A program made the position numbers and the translations under genes. From assembly GCF_040802235.1 (NCBI RefSeq), contig NC_133166.1:3596001-3660000 (forward strand): a stretch of DNA of 64,000 nt, given 5' to 3'. The DNA comes from Manis javanica (lineage: Eukaryota; Chordata; Mammalia; Pholidota; Manidae). A model generated the notes under the pieces. That model was not told where the DNA came from, did not search any database, and worked only from the letters and a program-made list of their open reading frames with translations. This document shows positions 11,838 through 24,839 of this stretch, piece by piece. Within the stretch, counting starts at the first letter, position 1. Each line of letters opens with the position of its first letter.

Positions 11838-14384
11838 TTCTGCTGTATGTCAGGCTTAGGAAAATAAATGGTAAGTATTCTATTTCTTCTAAAAAGAGAA
11901 AAAATGGAGGAAAATAACAGCTTAATATGAACTTAAGAAAAATGTAAAATTGGTATCAGTGTATTTATGAGCTATAACAAAAATTGTCAAAAATGAGATA
12001 GAACAATATTGTCAAATAAATATCTCAGTGTATCCTACAGATCAAAACTGACTGAAACATCAGCAGAAACCTTAAATGACTACAACCCTTATCTCTTTTA
12101 ACACACTGAGGTGATCAACTAAGTTTTGTGGTTTGATGGTCTTTATAAATAGGTTCAAAAATATACTTCACAGCAAACATAAATTAACTCCTGTTTCTGA
12201 AAAAAGGTAAGAACATCTGTCAACCAGGGTAACACCTACTGTGATTCTACAAAATAAATACTTTTATTTCAGTTGAGTTAATCAGGAACAAAAATATGAA
12301 GTGAAGTTCTCTGCAATTCCGCTTTTGGAGAGTGTAACAGAACTTTTTGCAGTTTGTGACTCACATAAACCCTTTAATATTGAAAGTGCGAAAAATGAGA
12401 TACAAAATACACCTTGAAAATGATAATTTTACATATCACACTCACAAAGTGGCTTAATCAATAATAATAATAATAATGATTTATGCTAATAAAGGCTCAG
12501 AAAATGGTATTGTAAAAATTTTTCTGGAAAGCATTAGCAGCATATATCCAAAGTGTTCACCCTGACAATAAAGAAAACTGTATGACATTCTTTATGAGAT
12601 AATTTATTCTTAATAAGCTGTTATAAGAAATATTCAATTACATTGATAAAATTCTGAAAACAATTTCCACAGTTCCCCCTGAAACATTGTTTATAATATT
12701 AACTAAAGAAAAATGTGTTTGTCAAAAATAGAGCAATTGTTAAAAATGCTGCATCACATATGAGACAAAAAATTACCATGCTATTTGATATCATGTGTTG
12801 TAGATGGTAAAAATATTTTTCAAAATGATACCAAATAGTATACTGGGTGTATATATATAATTGCAAATGATTATGTACATGCAGAGGTATGAATATATAT
12901 GATATATATATATCTTATGTAATCAATTTTATTTCACTATAAGTGAAAGCTTAATCCTTTACCTACATTAGAAAAGAGACAAGTGAAAATTTTCACAAGA
13001 CCCTTCAAGTAGTTGGTGGGGAAACTGGTTTGTATTCTATATGGGATCTACCGCTGGGACTCTTCCTTAAAGAAAAGGCTTATGGAAGTTGAGAAATTAG
13101 ATTCTCTATTCTCCTGTCCAGACATCAAGGCTGCATATCCATGACTCACACACATATATGCAGTGAGAATTGAGTGAAGAGATTATGGACTAGAAAGGTA
13201 ACCTGCTATTTCTCCATACCTCAGCCTAGTTCTAACAAAGTGGGAACAGGACACCAAGTGAAGTCATGGTTTTTTCTTACCTGACCAAAAATCACAAATA
13301 AAACACCTGAATGATTTGCCTATTTCAGATTTAAAACAGGAAAATCAACTTGGAAAAATGTTCTTCCCAGGGTTCCAGACTAACAATCAGGAACTAGTGT
13401 GTGGTAAACCCAAAACAAATTCAAAAGAATTCACTTCATTTACTGAGAAAGAGAGTTCACACGTCCTGACTCTCCATGACCAGCTGGATGGTTCATATAT
13501 TCAACCCTCAGAAGTAGTGTGACAATTAGGGAGCTGTCCATGGTCATGAATTCTACCTTCTATGGCTGAAGTTGGTCTGAAAAAAAGCTGGTAAGAGAAG
13601 AGAGAGAGGGAGAGAGAAAAAGAAGGTCTTCATCTATTACCCTATACTTTCATACACATCAGTGTTTGATGTTATAGAGGAAATTGTTCTAATTACAGCA
13701 TCCACAATCCTTGAATACTAACACAGAAAAGCACTGTAAACAGTAAATGCACAGGAATATGGGTTCTGTTAAAACATTATCTAAATTGGAAGAGAGAAGA
13801 GTTAAGTACATCTCTAAAATAATTGCTGGGAAAATAGAGTCATTTCCATCTTCAAACAACCAGAGCCTAGTTCTAGCTAACAAACCTGAGTGACAGACAT
13901 TCCCTCCCAGGAGCTGATAATGTTAAGATGTGTATAGTAGACAGGCACTTATACTGAAATTTGAACTCCTGAGGAATGGGCCTTTAAGTCTCAGAACAAT
14001 AATTAATCTCTGTGGTATAGTAAAACCTATAAAAATTAAATGACTATCTGTCATATAACACAAATAATAATTAATCTCTATGGAATATAATCTGAAGATT
14101 TTTTGTTTAAACTATCCCAATTTGGGAAATAACTATTTAAAGCCAAGCCCACCTCCCTCCAGATTTCATGGTACTTTATTATATCACATCCTGTTGTTAT
14201 ATATGTGGGTCATAGTTCATATTGCCATAATAAAATAACACAAATACTTCTTATGAAGACTCCCTTTATTGTGGTATTACCAAGTCCCCTAAATTCCTAT
14301 AAGGCAGAGTGACTAAAACCGCTTCAGAATTCCTTTAAATACCAAAAATGTAATGAACTTGCTGGTCCAAAAACTACCAGATAG
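11838..14384. other. intergenic with the two empty L1 target sites
   Basis: Collinear with 36,435-37,298, 45,776-47,122 and 55,143-55,480. It contains the uninterrupted equivalents of the two composite L1 insertion sites: 'aaaaatagagcaattgtt' at 12,724-12,741 and 'aaaaattaaa' at 14,031-14,040. A short GA-rich tract lies at 13,595-13,622 and TA repeats near 12,848-12,912. No gene is recognised. Confidence 0.85.
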
Positions 14385-14570
14385 TCCACACTTATTGGGT
14401 GCTTGTTATGTCTCAGAAAACTGTGCGAGTATTAACTCATTTTATCTTTACAATAACCAGACAGAGAACAACTCGGTTTTTAGGCCAATCTTACAAAGGA
14501 GATGATGCAGGCACAGACAATTGTAACTTGAAGAAACTAAAGTAAATTGCATGTGAAGGCCTAGGAGACT
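14385..14570 (+). repeat. MIR SINE remnant (duplicated in copy B)
   Basis: 'attgggtgcttgttatgtct' then 'attaactcattttatcttta' and 'aataaccagacagag' match the MIR 3' half in order. The paralogous copy is at 55,500-55,640. Confidence 0.7.
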
Positions 14571-14819
14571 CTGGTTTTTCCTACCATAAGCTCCAAAAGC
14601 CAGAGACTGCACCCTGGACTGAGAAACATGTAGTTCTTTATCTCTACGTCACCTTTCACAATTAAGAAATGAAAATTTCTCACCAACCTGTATATTTTTT
14701 AATTAACCCTATGTATAGAAATCTGTGGTCTAAAACAAAGGGATAAATATGAACATTCTTGTACTTAAGGCCATTTTTAATTTTTTAATTTCCTAATCAA
14801 GGCAACTTAAACTCATGGC

Positions 14820-15490
14820 CTGTCTGTCTTTTTCCATTTCATACATGTTCCTTTTAGATTGGATCTCTCTTGTGCAATGTCTATTCTAATATTTTACCTA
14901 TTTGAAAATTGCTTTTGGTTTTCTAGATGTCAGTGGTAAGTATTTTGTATATACTATTGAGACAAATCCATCTATGGAAATGGTACTTTTTGTTTGGTCT
15001 ATGATCCATTTTGAGTTATGATCTGTGTACGATTTAAGGTAAAGCTTGAAATTCATCTGTTTTGCATAGGAGTATCCAATCATTCCCCAGTGAATCTCCT
15101 TGGCAGGAAGATTATCATTCCCCAGTGAATCTCCTTGCAGGTCATCAAAAATCAACCAATTCTAAATACACTGACTTTGGAACACTCAATTCTATTACAC
15201 TGATGTCTATGCCTGTCTTACACAGTACCAGTTATAATGTTTTGTAGTTTTCAGTTTTTAAGTATTGCTCTATTGTTAAATCTATTCTCAAATAGTTCAG
15301 TCTTTATGTTTTCATGACTCTACTTGTTTTCTTAGTTTTACTTTCAGGTTTTGTTTTGCTACTCTATAGACATAAAGTAATTTTTCTTATATTGATTCTT
15401 TTCTTGGGACTGTGATTAGCTCTATTTTTAATCCCATGAGTTGTAGGAGGCTGAGTGCGTGTGTGTGAGTTTATGTTTGGATCGTTTAGA
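14820..15490 (-). mobile_element. old L1 fragment, antisense
   Basis: Read on the minus strand this looks like an ancient L1M-type segment; typical plus-strand phrases are 'caaatccatctatgg', 'gatctgtgtacg' and 'gtcatcaaaaatcaacca'. The same piece lies at 56,190-56,870. Copy A has an extra 38-base tandem duplication at about 15,080-15,146 ('cattccccagtgaatctcct' twice) that copy B lacks. Confidence 0.6.
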
Positions 15491-15499
15491 ATTTTCTTC

Positions 15500-17930
15500 T
15501 AAATGTGTCTGCTCCCTTTGCTGCTCTTCCTGGCCAAGCACTGCAAAAAGACCTCCAATCTCTCAAACTCCTAGCTGCCTGCTCCAACATGTCGATGACC
15601 TCTTGCTTTGAAGACCCTCAAAAAATGATTCTATATCCCACACTATTTCCCTTATTAGGTTCCAGAGGGTACCATGTCTCAGAACACAAAGCTCAATTAG
15701 TACAGCAAAAGGTCACTTACACTGGTCTTGACCTCACCCTTGCCACTCACTGCACACCCACCTTCCAAAAACTAGCTACTAATAATCTCCCTTTCTCCAC
15801 CACAAAGCGAGATCTTCTTTCCTTCCTGGGGCTTCTTAGCTCTTTTAGACTCTGGATCACAAATTTCTCACTCATGGCAAAACCCCTTTATGAGGCCTCA
15901 CGTGGGGATCCCCAAGAAAGGGTGCCAGAGACAGACTTAATTTCTGGTTCTTTCTGGGCCCTTAAATGAGCACTCCTCGAGACACCTGCTTTGACTCTAC
16001 CTAATCCTAATAAACCTTTCTTTCTATTCTTAACCAGCAAAAAGGGACAAGCATTAGGGCTATTTGCACAATAAGCTGGGGACTCCCTCTAGACTATAGC
16101 CTATTTGTTCAAACGACTCAATCTTGTGATAAAAGGCTGGCCTTTCTGCTTACAGGTCCTAGTGTCAGCTGCACTCATTATTCCCAAAGCCCAAAAATTT
16201 GCCCTCCACCAGCCCCTGCAGGTGCACTCCTCACATAATATCTCTGACCATCTCAGCCACCAGCTCTAACCCTTCTCTCCCCGGCCCAAGTCCAGGTCTT
16301 AGACTCTCAGTTTCTACAAACTTCAGTTACCTTCTGTGGCTCTTCTGTCCCAAACCCTGCCACCCTCCAGTACCTAAATGCCCAGACTCCACCCCCAACA
16401 TGAGCCCACCGAGCTCCTGGATTTCACTCTCACCCACTTTCATCACATAGCCTCAGACCATATTCTGATGTCTCCTTACTGGTTCATTGATGGAAGCGCT
16501 TCAAAGGCCATCCCCTCCCAGGCAGGGTCACCATCATTGAGGGAAATTATGATAGCCAGTCCTCCTCCCCTCCCCGAGAAGTAATCGAGGTGGCAGCTCT
16601 CCCCTCAGGGACAACCTCACAACATGCAAAACTTATCACATTCTCCAGAGCTGTTATTCTGGCAAAAGGTTAACTATCAACATTTATACAGACCCCAAAT
16701 ACGCATAAAATATCGTGCATTCAAAGGCTCAGATCTGGCACAAGAGAGGATTCCTAACAGCAAAAACACCCCTGTACAAAATGGACCCCTAATTCAAGAT
16801 CTGCTAGAGGAAGCAATTTTATCCCGTAGAGCTACTGTCATTCATTGCAAAGGCCATTGGAGACCCAACTCAGAGGATAAAAATCTCAGACATGTCATTC
16901 ATAGAAATAACAAGGTTGAAAGAGTAGCAAAACAAGCAGCTGCCAGCCCTCTCCCCATTCCCTGCTTCCTGTTCCCTCTTATATCCTCCTACTCACCCCA
17001 AGAATTAGCTCTCCTCAAAGCACAAAGGACACTCCAAGAAGGACAATGATGGTTCCTCTGTGGAAAACTTGTCCTCCTGAAGCCTTACAAAATAACTTCC
17101 TGTCACCTTTCCATGACCAGTGCCATGCCAGGTCATTCCCTCGGCTCCAGTTCCCACAGACCCACATACATCTCTCCTGGTCTTAGGACCTCCCTACAAA
17201 AGATTATCACCCAGTGCTCCATATGCCAAACCACCAACCCTCCAAGCAACCTCAGGCCTCCTCCCTTCCCTGCCCATCAGTTCTGGATTCCCTCCCTGGC
17301 ACTGACTGGCAAACAGACTTTACGCATATGCCTCCAGTAAAGAAACAGAGATGCCTCCTTGTCTTGGTTGACACCTTGTATGGATGGGTAGAGGCCTTTC
17401 CTACATCAAAAAAAGATCCTCCACAGTAGCCCACATGCTACTCACTGAAACCACACCCCACTTCGGACTCCCAACCTCTGTCCAAACTGGTGATGGACCT
17501 GAATTCACCTCACAGATCACCCAACAGGTGGGCTCTTCCAGAAGTATAACCTGGAAGTTCCACATACCATATCAACCCCAATCCTCCAGTAAAGTAGAGA
17601 AGGCTTATCACCTTCTCAAACAGACCCTAACCAAATTTTCCTTACAGGGTCATTTGGATTGGACTAAGCTCCTACCTTTATTCCTTTTTAAACTCAGGTC
17701 TCTCCCCCACAAACCTCTGATGCTCAGCCACTTTGAGGTTCTATATGGAAGGCCCTTTACTACTTTCTCAACCTACCTCTCCTCTCGAATTCTTCATACA
17801 CTTAGACATATCATCGGGAATGATGCTGACTCCACCCTCCCAATACCCTCTGACCACCTATGCACCCTCACTCCTCCATCCTACAACCTGGAGACCGGGT
17901 GTGTATGAAGCCCCTCAGCCCCTCCCAGGG
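15500..17930 (+). pseudogene. class I (gamma-type) ERV pol remnant, copy A
   Basis: Broken pol with recognisable parts in order. The RT catalytic box reads HVDD at about 15,588-15,599, in a different frame from the long open stretch 15,505-15,969, which holds the RT connection segment. RNase H-like sequence runs 16,440-16,960 (FIDGS near 16,480; the HCKGH block near 16,850). Integrase follows: a CSICQ zinc-finger half near 17,216, WQTDF near 17,312, a GDGPEF catalytic segment near 17,490 and its glutamate region near 17,595. Several frameshifts separate the parts. gag, protease, the front of RT and the 5' LTR are missing; the left edge coincides with a deletion relative to copy B. Non-functional. 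Confidence 0.88.
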
Positions 17931-18429
17931 GCTTGCACCAAAATGGACGGCACCCTTCCAAGTAATTCTAACTACCCCAACAGTGGCCAAATGAAAAGGT
18001 CATTCCCCCTGGGTCCACTTTTCCTCTCTAAAAAAGGGTCCCCTTTTCCAGTGCACACCAACCAGACCCACATCCCTGAAGATCACAAAGCTGTCTCCAG
18101 GGGCTGAAGAGGTCGAAGACATGGCTAAACAATCCCATGAGTCTCTCTCTTCATACCATTGCCCATTTCTTGACTGACCTAAAGGAAGAACTCTCCATTA
18201 CTCACCTACCACATCCAGGACCTATGGCTACAGGGAACTTTCTCAGATTTCTCCCTGAGGCAAATCACCACCTTCACTGTCTGGATTCTCCTGCTCCAGT
18301 CCTTTCTTGCTTAATACTACTCATCTTCTAAACAACTAACACCACAACACAGACACTTCCTAAATACCTCAGTCAGACACCCTTCTACACAGCTCAAATC
18401 ACCCAAACCTTTGATAGGACCGTCCAGCC

Positions 18430-19890
18430 ACCCTGGGTGCTGGGTCTGTCTCCACTCTTCCCAGACAGCAGATTCAGCCCCTCTGCTCCCCTTGGGACAT
18501 GGGTCAACACTCCTGCAGGGCTACATTCCACTGAGACTGCCAGTCCCAGGGGTACAGCCCTAGCTGAAGGATCTGACATCAGACTTCCAGGGGCACTAAA
18601 AGGTAACAGACAGGCTTTAAAGGCTCACCAACATCCCCAGTGGGCCATAACTAGTCCCTCCCAAAGTGGACTTCATCTCACCAATCCTGCTCCTTTGTGC
18701 ATCTCTCGAGCCCAACAAGATCACTATACCCCAGTCGGCTCCTTAGATCCTTCCCTGTGCAAATCCGCCATTAAGCTCCCACCCTCTGATCACTGCAATA
18801 CTTACCATCTGGGGACTCTCTTACAGGTGTCTGGGTACACTTCCTTCCAAGGCAGTCTAAACCCCACCACATCTAGATATTGCCAACACCGAGGAAAAGA
18901 CCCCCTAAAAGACACTCCACTATGGGGACCTCAAGAGTACAAACAGCTTGATACACCTGATGGCAGAATCTTCCTAAGCCGAAAGTTCACTTCTTTTAGC
19001 GAAGCGAGTCTTACAATATTGCAAACAGCCTCACCCTTCTCCCCCTTGACGGCTGCAGCTTTTAGCTCCTCCTTCTATATGTGGCATATGAGGCGATCCT
19101 ACATTAACTTCCTAACCCACCCCGAGACCTCCTCCTCTTATGTCAGTTAGATCTTATGGGATGCCTTATCCTGGAAACACATCTTTTGGGTGTGCAGAGA
19201 CAAGGCATACATTTGCTTGCCAACCAACTTGACGGAGTCTGTACTCTGGGTCTCCTCACTCCCACCCTCTCCTTAGAAACAACTGATCCACCCATCTCCA
19301 TCTTCCCTATAGCCCGTGTCAGGGCACAACGCGCCATACGCAAGTCCCCTTAACAGCTGCCTTGGGAATAATCACGGGCACTGGGACAGAGATCTGGGCC
19401 CTAGGTGTCTCTTTTTCAGAGTTCACCACGTTGTCCAAAGAACCCACTGAGGGACTCAAAAAGGTTTCTGATCAACTGGGACACTTTCAAGATCTAGTGG
19501 ACTCCCTGGGTTCAGTCATCCTCCAAAACCACAGAGGCCTTGATCTCCTGACCGCTTCACAGGGCAGCCTATGTGCTCCGCTTAAAGGCCACCGCTGCTG
19601 TTACCCCAACAAAACGCCTTCATGAGCAAGCTTCCAAGCTTCTTGACGGCTCTACTAATAACCCATTTCCCCTTCCTCTTTATTGGATTCTACCTCTCCA
19701 GGCCCCATTAACCTTTATCACCCACCTCCTTCTTTTCCTTGCCTGCCTAATTAACCTACTTCAAAGATTTTTAAAGGATCAAATGGCGGCCATCTCCCAG
19801 GCAACTACTCGAGAACACCTACAAATGGCCTTCCTGCTTCACAATATCAGAAGACACCCTTCATCACCCCCTCTCAGCAGGAAGTAGCCA
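18430..19890 (+). pseudogene. class I ERV env remnant, copy A
   Basis: The surface-subunit region is open for 237 codons (18,437-19,150) but has no motif I can assign beyond its position after pol. The transmembrane subunit lies at 19,360-19,887 in two overlapping frames, so a frameshift near 19,600 breaks it. The LQNHRGLDLL block (near 19,530) of gammaretroviral TM proteins is present. In the following CX6CC motif the first of the paired cysteines reads arginine. A hydrophobic membrane anchor lies at about 19,690-19,760. Not functional as an envelope. Confidence 0.82.
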
Positions 19891-19894
19891 AGAA

Positions 19895-20240
19895 AAGAAC
19901 GGTTACCCATCTTGATATACCCCTTTAGAGCCAGGAAAGATAGAGCTCAGAAAGGAGTAATCCCTTTTTGAAAAAGCCCACCCACTATCTCAGAGAGACC
20001 TAGTTTCATCTTACTTAGGCTGCACGCATTCCCTGGAGGACACGTCAGCAAGCCACAAGCCCATCATTTACCTGACCCCTCACCTCAAAAACTCCCCAAA
20101 AAACCTGGCCATAAAAACCTCTTAGCCTGTAAGAGACGCCTTCTCTGTTCTGCTCACCAGAACAGAGAGGTCCCTCTCAGGTTTAGCAATAAACCTGCTT
20201 CGACTGTGGAGTTTGTGTCCCTTCTTTTCCTTTTGGTACG
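19895..20240 (+). repeat. 3' LTR of class I ERV, copy A
   Basis: Follows env directly and is collinear with 63,425-63,765. Contains a TATA-like 'ggccataaaaacc' near 20,108 and AATAAA at 20,188-20,193 followed by the 'tttgtgtcccttcttttcc' stretch. I cannot fix the exact U3 start or U5 end, and there is no 5' LTR to compare. Confidence 0.65.
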
Positions 20241-20514
20241 TATGCTGTAATAAAATATCATAATTCTGATTATTTGGAAAATAATTAAACTTGCCTAGCA
20301 TTTTTTAAAAGCTATTTCATGATATATATCATTCTGTGGTGACAGTTTTCTTGTTTCTCTTCATTAATAGTTGCACTTTTCATTCCACTTTTCTTTGATA
20401 GTTTCAGGCAAAAAATCTGCTCCATGTTTACGTTTCTTTAAGATCAGTTATTCTAAAGGGCAGGTGGCTTTGTCCCCACCCATATACACGTATATCAGAG
20501 ACATTTAGCAGTTA

Positions 20515-20690
20515 ATTCGCGGACTGTTTTGATCGTCATAGTTGAAAAGGGTGTTGCTGCATCTAGTTTGTAGAGGCCGTGGATGCAGCTCAGCATCGGA
20601 CAACACAACTGGCAGTGCCCCAGAAGAACAACTGTCACCTAGGGCACAGTGCTCAGTGTGCTGGGGCAGAAAAGCCCTCCTCTGTATGTA
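20515..20690 (+). mobile_element. MER20-like hAT DNA transposon remnant
   Basis: 'gctgcatctagtttgtagag' then 'ggatgcagctcagcatc' and 'caactggcagtgcccc' follow the order of the MER20 core, which is also present at 31,440-31,672. Assigned from memory of the family; strongly diverged. Confidence 0.5.
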
Positions 20691-20814
20691 GTGTTTCTTG
20701 CCTTCAATCCTTACTCCTTCACTTTCATTTTGCAGTCTGGAGCACGTGTGTGTGTTCATTCTGTTTGCTGTTCTCTGAGATTCTTGGATCTGTGGTTTGG
20801 TGTGTGATTTTTAA

Positions 20815-21330
20815 TTTCAGGAAATTCTAAGCCATTATCTCTACACACACTCCCTCTAGCCTGACTTCATCCTTTTTACCTTCTGAAGTTAAATGTAAGA
20901 TTCAAATATATTTATTTAAAATACATTCATTTTGAATAATATGGCTGAAATATCTTCCCATGTTTTCATCACTCTTTTTTTTTCTGTTTGTATGTCATTT
21001 TGAGTATTTCCTATTGATCTGTCTTTATGTTCACTAATTCTTTACTTGACTATGTTGAGGCCAAGGCCATGCCCAAGAACACATGCTTTTTCTATTTTCA
21101 TTATTATTACTAACAAGTTTACTTATTCAGGATTAGTTTCCATGAATTTGTTAAAATTCCCCATTTATTAATGCATGTTGTCACCTTTTCCAATAGTACC
21201 CATGGGATTATAGTTATTAGCAACCTGTCTGATATTTCTAACATCTAAGCGATTATATGAATCGGAGTCTACTAATGTCTTTGTTTTGTTACAGTCAGTC
21301 ATTTTCTCTTGCATATTTGTGTGACATCTA
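20815..21330 (-). mobile_element. possible old L1 5' region, antisense
   Basis: 'attatctctacacacactcc' followed by pyrimidine-rich text and 'gatctgtctttatgttcact' resembles antisense L1M 5'UTR/ORF1 sequence. Weak evidence; it could be other AT-rich repeat sequence. Confidence 0.35.
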
Positions 21331-21569
21331 TGTTTTTAACGTATAATGTTGGAAGACCATTAGAGATTGAGGTAATTTACAGTTTGCCTGAAAATGATCC
21401 ACCCTTTGGCTTGACCTTAACTACAGGGAGTGAAGCTGGGCTTCAGTTTTCACTATAGTATGATTGCCTCAGTGTGCCACAGACTTCAAATTCGTCTATT
21501 GTTATCTATTTACAGCGGGGCTTGTTTGTCACACATTCTCAATATCTATCCGTCCTAAACTTCAGGTCT

Positions 21570-22725
21570 TCCTTTGCATACGTGCCAGAACAAAAAGGCT
21601 TCCACACATCAAAGAAAACAACCCGCAGAGCAAAGAGACAATCTAAGGAGTGGGAGAAAATAATTGCAAGCCATACAGTTCACAAGGGGTTAATATCCAT
21701 AGCATGGAGAGGAAAAAATAAAATAAAAATAACACTACCCAATTAAAAAATAGGCAAGGACCAAGACATGAATTTCTCCAAAGAAGATAAACAAATGATC
21801 ATCAGGCGTATGAAAAAGTTCCCAGCATCACTGATCATCACAGAAGTGCAAATCCAATCCACAGTGAGATATCACCTCTCACCTGTTAGAATGGCTTTTA
21901 TCAAACAGACCAAAGATATCAAGTGTGGGAAAGAACATGGAGAAAAAGGAATTCTAAGACACTGTTGGTTGGAATTATAAGTTTATATTGTCATTACAGA
22001 AAAGACAACGGAGTTTCTCAAAACACTAACAATAGAACTAGCATAAAAGCCAGCAAAATCACTTCTGGGTGTCCATTGGATTTGAAATCTGTATTTCAAA
22101 GAGATATCTGTACTCCTGTGTTCATTGTAGCATGATTCACAATACCTGAGATGTGAAAATGACACAAGTCCATTGATGGGTGAATGGAAAAAGAAAATGT
22201 GATGTAACATGATTCAGCCTTTACAAAGAAGAAAATCCTGTCATTTCCAAAATCGTGGATGAACGTGGAGGAAATTACATTCAGTAAAATAAACCAAATG
22301 TAGGCAGACAAATTCTGTATGATCTCATTTATGTATGGAATCTAAATAAATCAAACTCATGCAGAGAGTAGAATGGTGGTTGCTAGAGGCTGGGGAGTGG
22401 ACAGAATGGGCAGATGTTGGTCAAAGGGTACAAAGTTCCAGGTATGCAGGATAAGTAAGATCTAGGGATCTAACGTACAGCATAGTGACTATATTTAATA
22501 CTGCTGTATTGCATATTAGAAATTTGCTAAGAGAGTATATCTTAAATGTTCTCACACACAAACAACAAACTAACAGCATTAGGTGATGGATATGTTTATT
22601 ACTTTGATTTTGGTAATCATTTCACAATGTTTGTATTTCACATATATCAAATCATTATGTTGTACACCTTGAATATATAAAATTTTTGTCAATTATACTT
22701 CAATAAAGCTGGAAAAATGTTCTGT
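21570..22725 (+). mobile_element. 5'-truncated old L1 (ORF2 end and 3'UTR)
   Basis: Carries the decayed C-terminal part of L1 ORF2 ('aattaaaaaataggcaagg', 'gatatcacctctcacctgtt') and then an L1MA-type 3'UTR with 'ctggggagtggacagaatgg' and the end 'caattatacttcaataaagc'. Frames are broken. Older than the composite L1s because it lacks their 3'UTR type. Confidence 0.85.
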
Positions 22726-24185
22726 GACCTCACTATTACCAAAAATAACTGTACAATTTTTTCCATTCTTTTTTATATGAGCAAATTAATTAGGCAAAAA
22801 ATCTGAATTATTCTAGTATAAAAATATTAATTCATGGATAATTTTACTAATTGAGAAAAGGAAAAATAAAAAACATACTAATGGATACTATTTCAAGACG
22901 CACTTCTAGAAGATTATAGTTCATTTTTGAACACGTTACAAAAATCTGTTATATATTTAAGTTACTGAATTAACTTACAGTAATGAGAGTTGTCTAAACA
23001 ATTCAGTACAGATAAAACATTTTAGAGGTTTACTAATATAGAACATGAAAGGCCACATCACATACATTTTTACACAAAAGTCATATTTTATGACTTATAT
23101 GATTAATAAAGATACAGTTCTGGAGGGTAAGTGGAATTAGTGTGATTTCAGGAACAAAAGAGATATAAAAAATAATAGTAAATATATCAAAATAATCTAA
23201 AATTGAATGATCCATGTATTTCAAATTAACCATGATGAGCATAAGATAGCTATCTAATGCACTAAAAATGATGTTTTTATTTTGAATTTTAAACTTCTGA
23301 AGTTAGTTGAAGAATTTTAAAATGAATTCATATGAGAAACACATGAATTTTAAAAATTGAATAGCATTAATGTAATTCATGTTCTACATAGTAGCTATAA
23401 AAATTACCAAAGAAAATCTGAAGTCTAAAATTACAGAATGGAAAAATATTGAATGCTACAATAGAAAGTATAGTGCTGTGTGGTTGAAGTCTCAATGTAT
23501 TGCCATCATTTTTGTCTCTCATTAATTTTGAAACATTGGTCAGAGCACTTAAACAGTATGTATATCCATTTCTAAATAAAAATTAAAATTTCTATCCTTA
23601 ATTTCATACAAATGTAATCATCCTTTAGCAAGATGGGTGAAAAACCTAAAGGCTTACTTATTGAAATGGATTATTTATCAATAATTCCAATCAAGAGCAA
23701 TATAAAATCTCTGCTACTTCTGCAAAATTATTCCATATAAGATCACAGTAAGTGACAATGTACAAAGGAAGATAGTTCGCTTGTAAATATATATATAATA
23801 TTGTTGGCTATCATTACATATCTAAATTCTTGGTAAAAGTTCATTTCAATTCATCATTTTAAGCTTAAAATCCCATACACGTTGCAAATTATCTCACGAA
23901 CAAACTAAGGTTGTCACCCAGTTGTCATTCTGCCTTCACAAAAACAGCTAGAATTCCTTCTCTTGATAGGTCTCTGAACTAACTTGGAGTTTTATCCAAA
24001 GAGTACACTACAAAACAAAGATATGTAAGTAATTCATGTAGAAGTGATGACAGAAGATAACTATATTACAAAATTTTGAAAAATGAGAAACCTGTGTCTG
24101 TCTCTCTTAAACATAAGAAAAGTAATATTACTATTAGAAAGAAATTAATCCTCACCACATACACAATATTCTAAGTTTCAGTAAT
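22726..24185. other. intergenic, AT-rich, nothing recognised
   Basis: Low-complexity AT-rich text with no long open frame, no recognisable repeat core and no RNA gene that I can see. Confidence 0.5.
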
Positions 24186-24189
24186 TCTT

Positions 24190-24640
24190 GTTTAGATTAT
24201 AAATAAAACTGACAAATTAAAGCAATAATCACCTCACTAATGGTGGCAGGCCTGAAAAGAAGCAATTGGCTAAGAAAGGGATCAGAGCAAGAAAGAGAAC
24301 AGTGAGAAGTCAGACAACTGAGTGATTGTGTTGAGCCCCAACAAGATAATTGGAAAGCAGAGCGTGTGAGTATCAAGGTACATGCTACACCACATGCATT
24401 AGATACAACTATTAGCATGGCACAGAGCTCCTGGCACACAGAATCTGTGTAGAACAGAGGGTTACAAATGGCTGCAAAGCTACAGAAGACAGCATGACAA
24501 AATGAATGAATTCAATAACTATAAAGGTGCAAAAAACAGAGCTGTACCATAAGCCCTGAAAATGAAATGTGTCTGCCTTGCACAGGTAGATTACCTCGCT
24601 AGTCATAAGTGCCAGTATTTTATCCACAATGGAGAGTTAG
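24190..24640 (-). pseudogene. olfactory receptor pseudogene fragment (OR5-like)
   Basis: Reading leftward, two overlapping open stretches (24,627-24,412 and 24,439-24,197) follow an OR from extracellular loop 1 to TM5. The pieces seen are a TM3-like FCTFIVIEF run, then a decayed counterpart of the MAYDRY region (MLSSVALQPFV), a TM4-like ACTLILT run, a loop-2 region with LSCSD and a TM5-like LLLF run. A frameshift lies between them near 24,420. The N-terminal third and everything after TM5 are missing. The fit depends on pattern order, not on any exact motif. Confidence 0.7.
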
Positions 24641-24839
24641 TGTGAAGACGAAAGTAAAAAAAAAAAAAACTGAGATGTGATTTAAGTCAATAATGACGCT
24701 ACTCATAATAATGGATATTCACTGATTTCAAGTATATGTGTATGGATGCACATATACATGACATATACTTATGACATCACAGATAATGTATATATAAGTA
24801 CACTATAAGAAAGAGTAGAAAGTGAGAAAGAATCAGGGA

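Larger units (their letters stand above)
9265..20475 (+). repeat. segmental duplication, copy A
   Basis: Collinear with 33,740-64,000. Matching landmarks in the same order are the 'gccagggatgctggggta' block (9,300 / 33,785), a MIR, the OR5L-like gene (10,887 / 35,499), flanking sequence through 14,380, an antisense L1 piece (14,820 / 56,190), the class I ERV (15,500 / 60,030) and post-ERV flank (20,240 / 63,765). Copy A lacks the two composite L1s and about 3.1 kb matching 56,870-60,030. The right end cannot be placed because copy B runs off the window. Confidence 0.9.
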
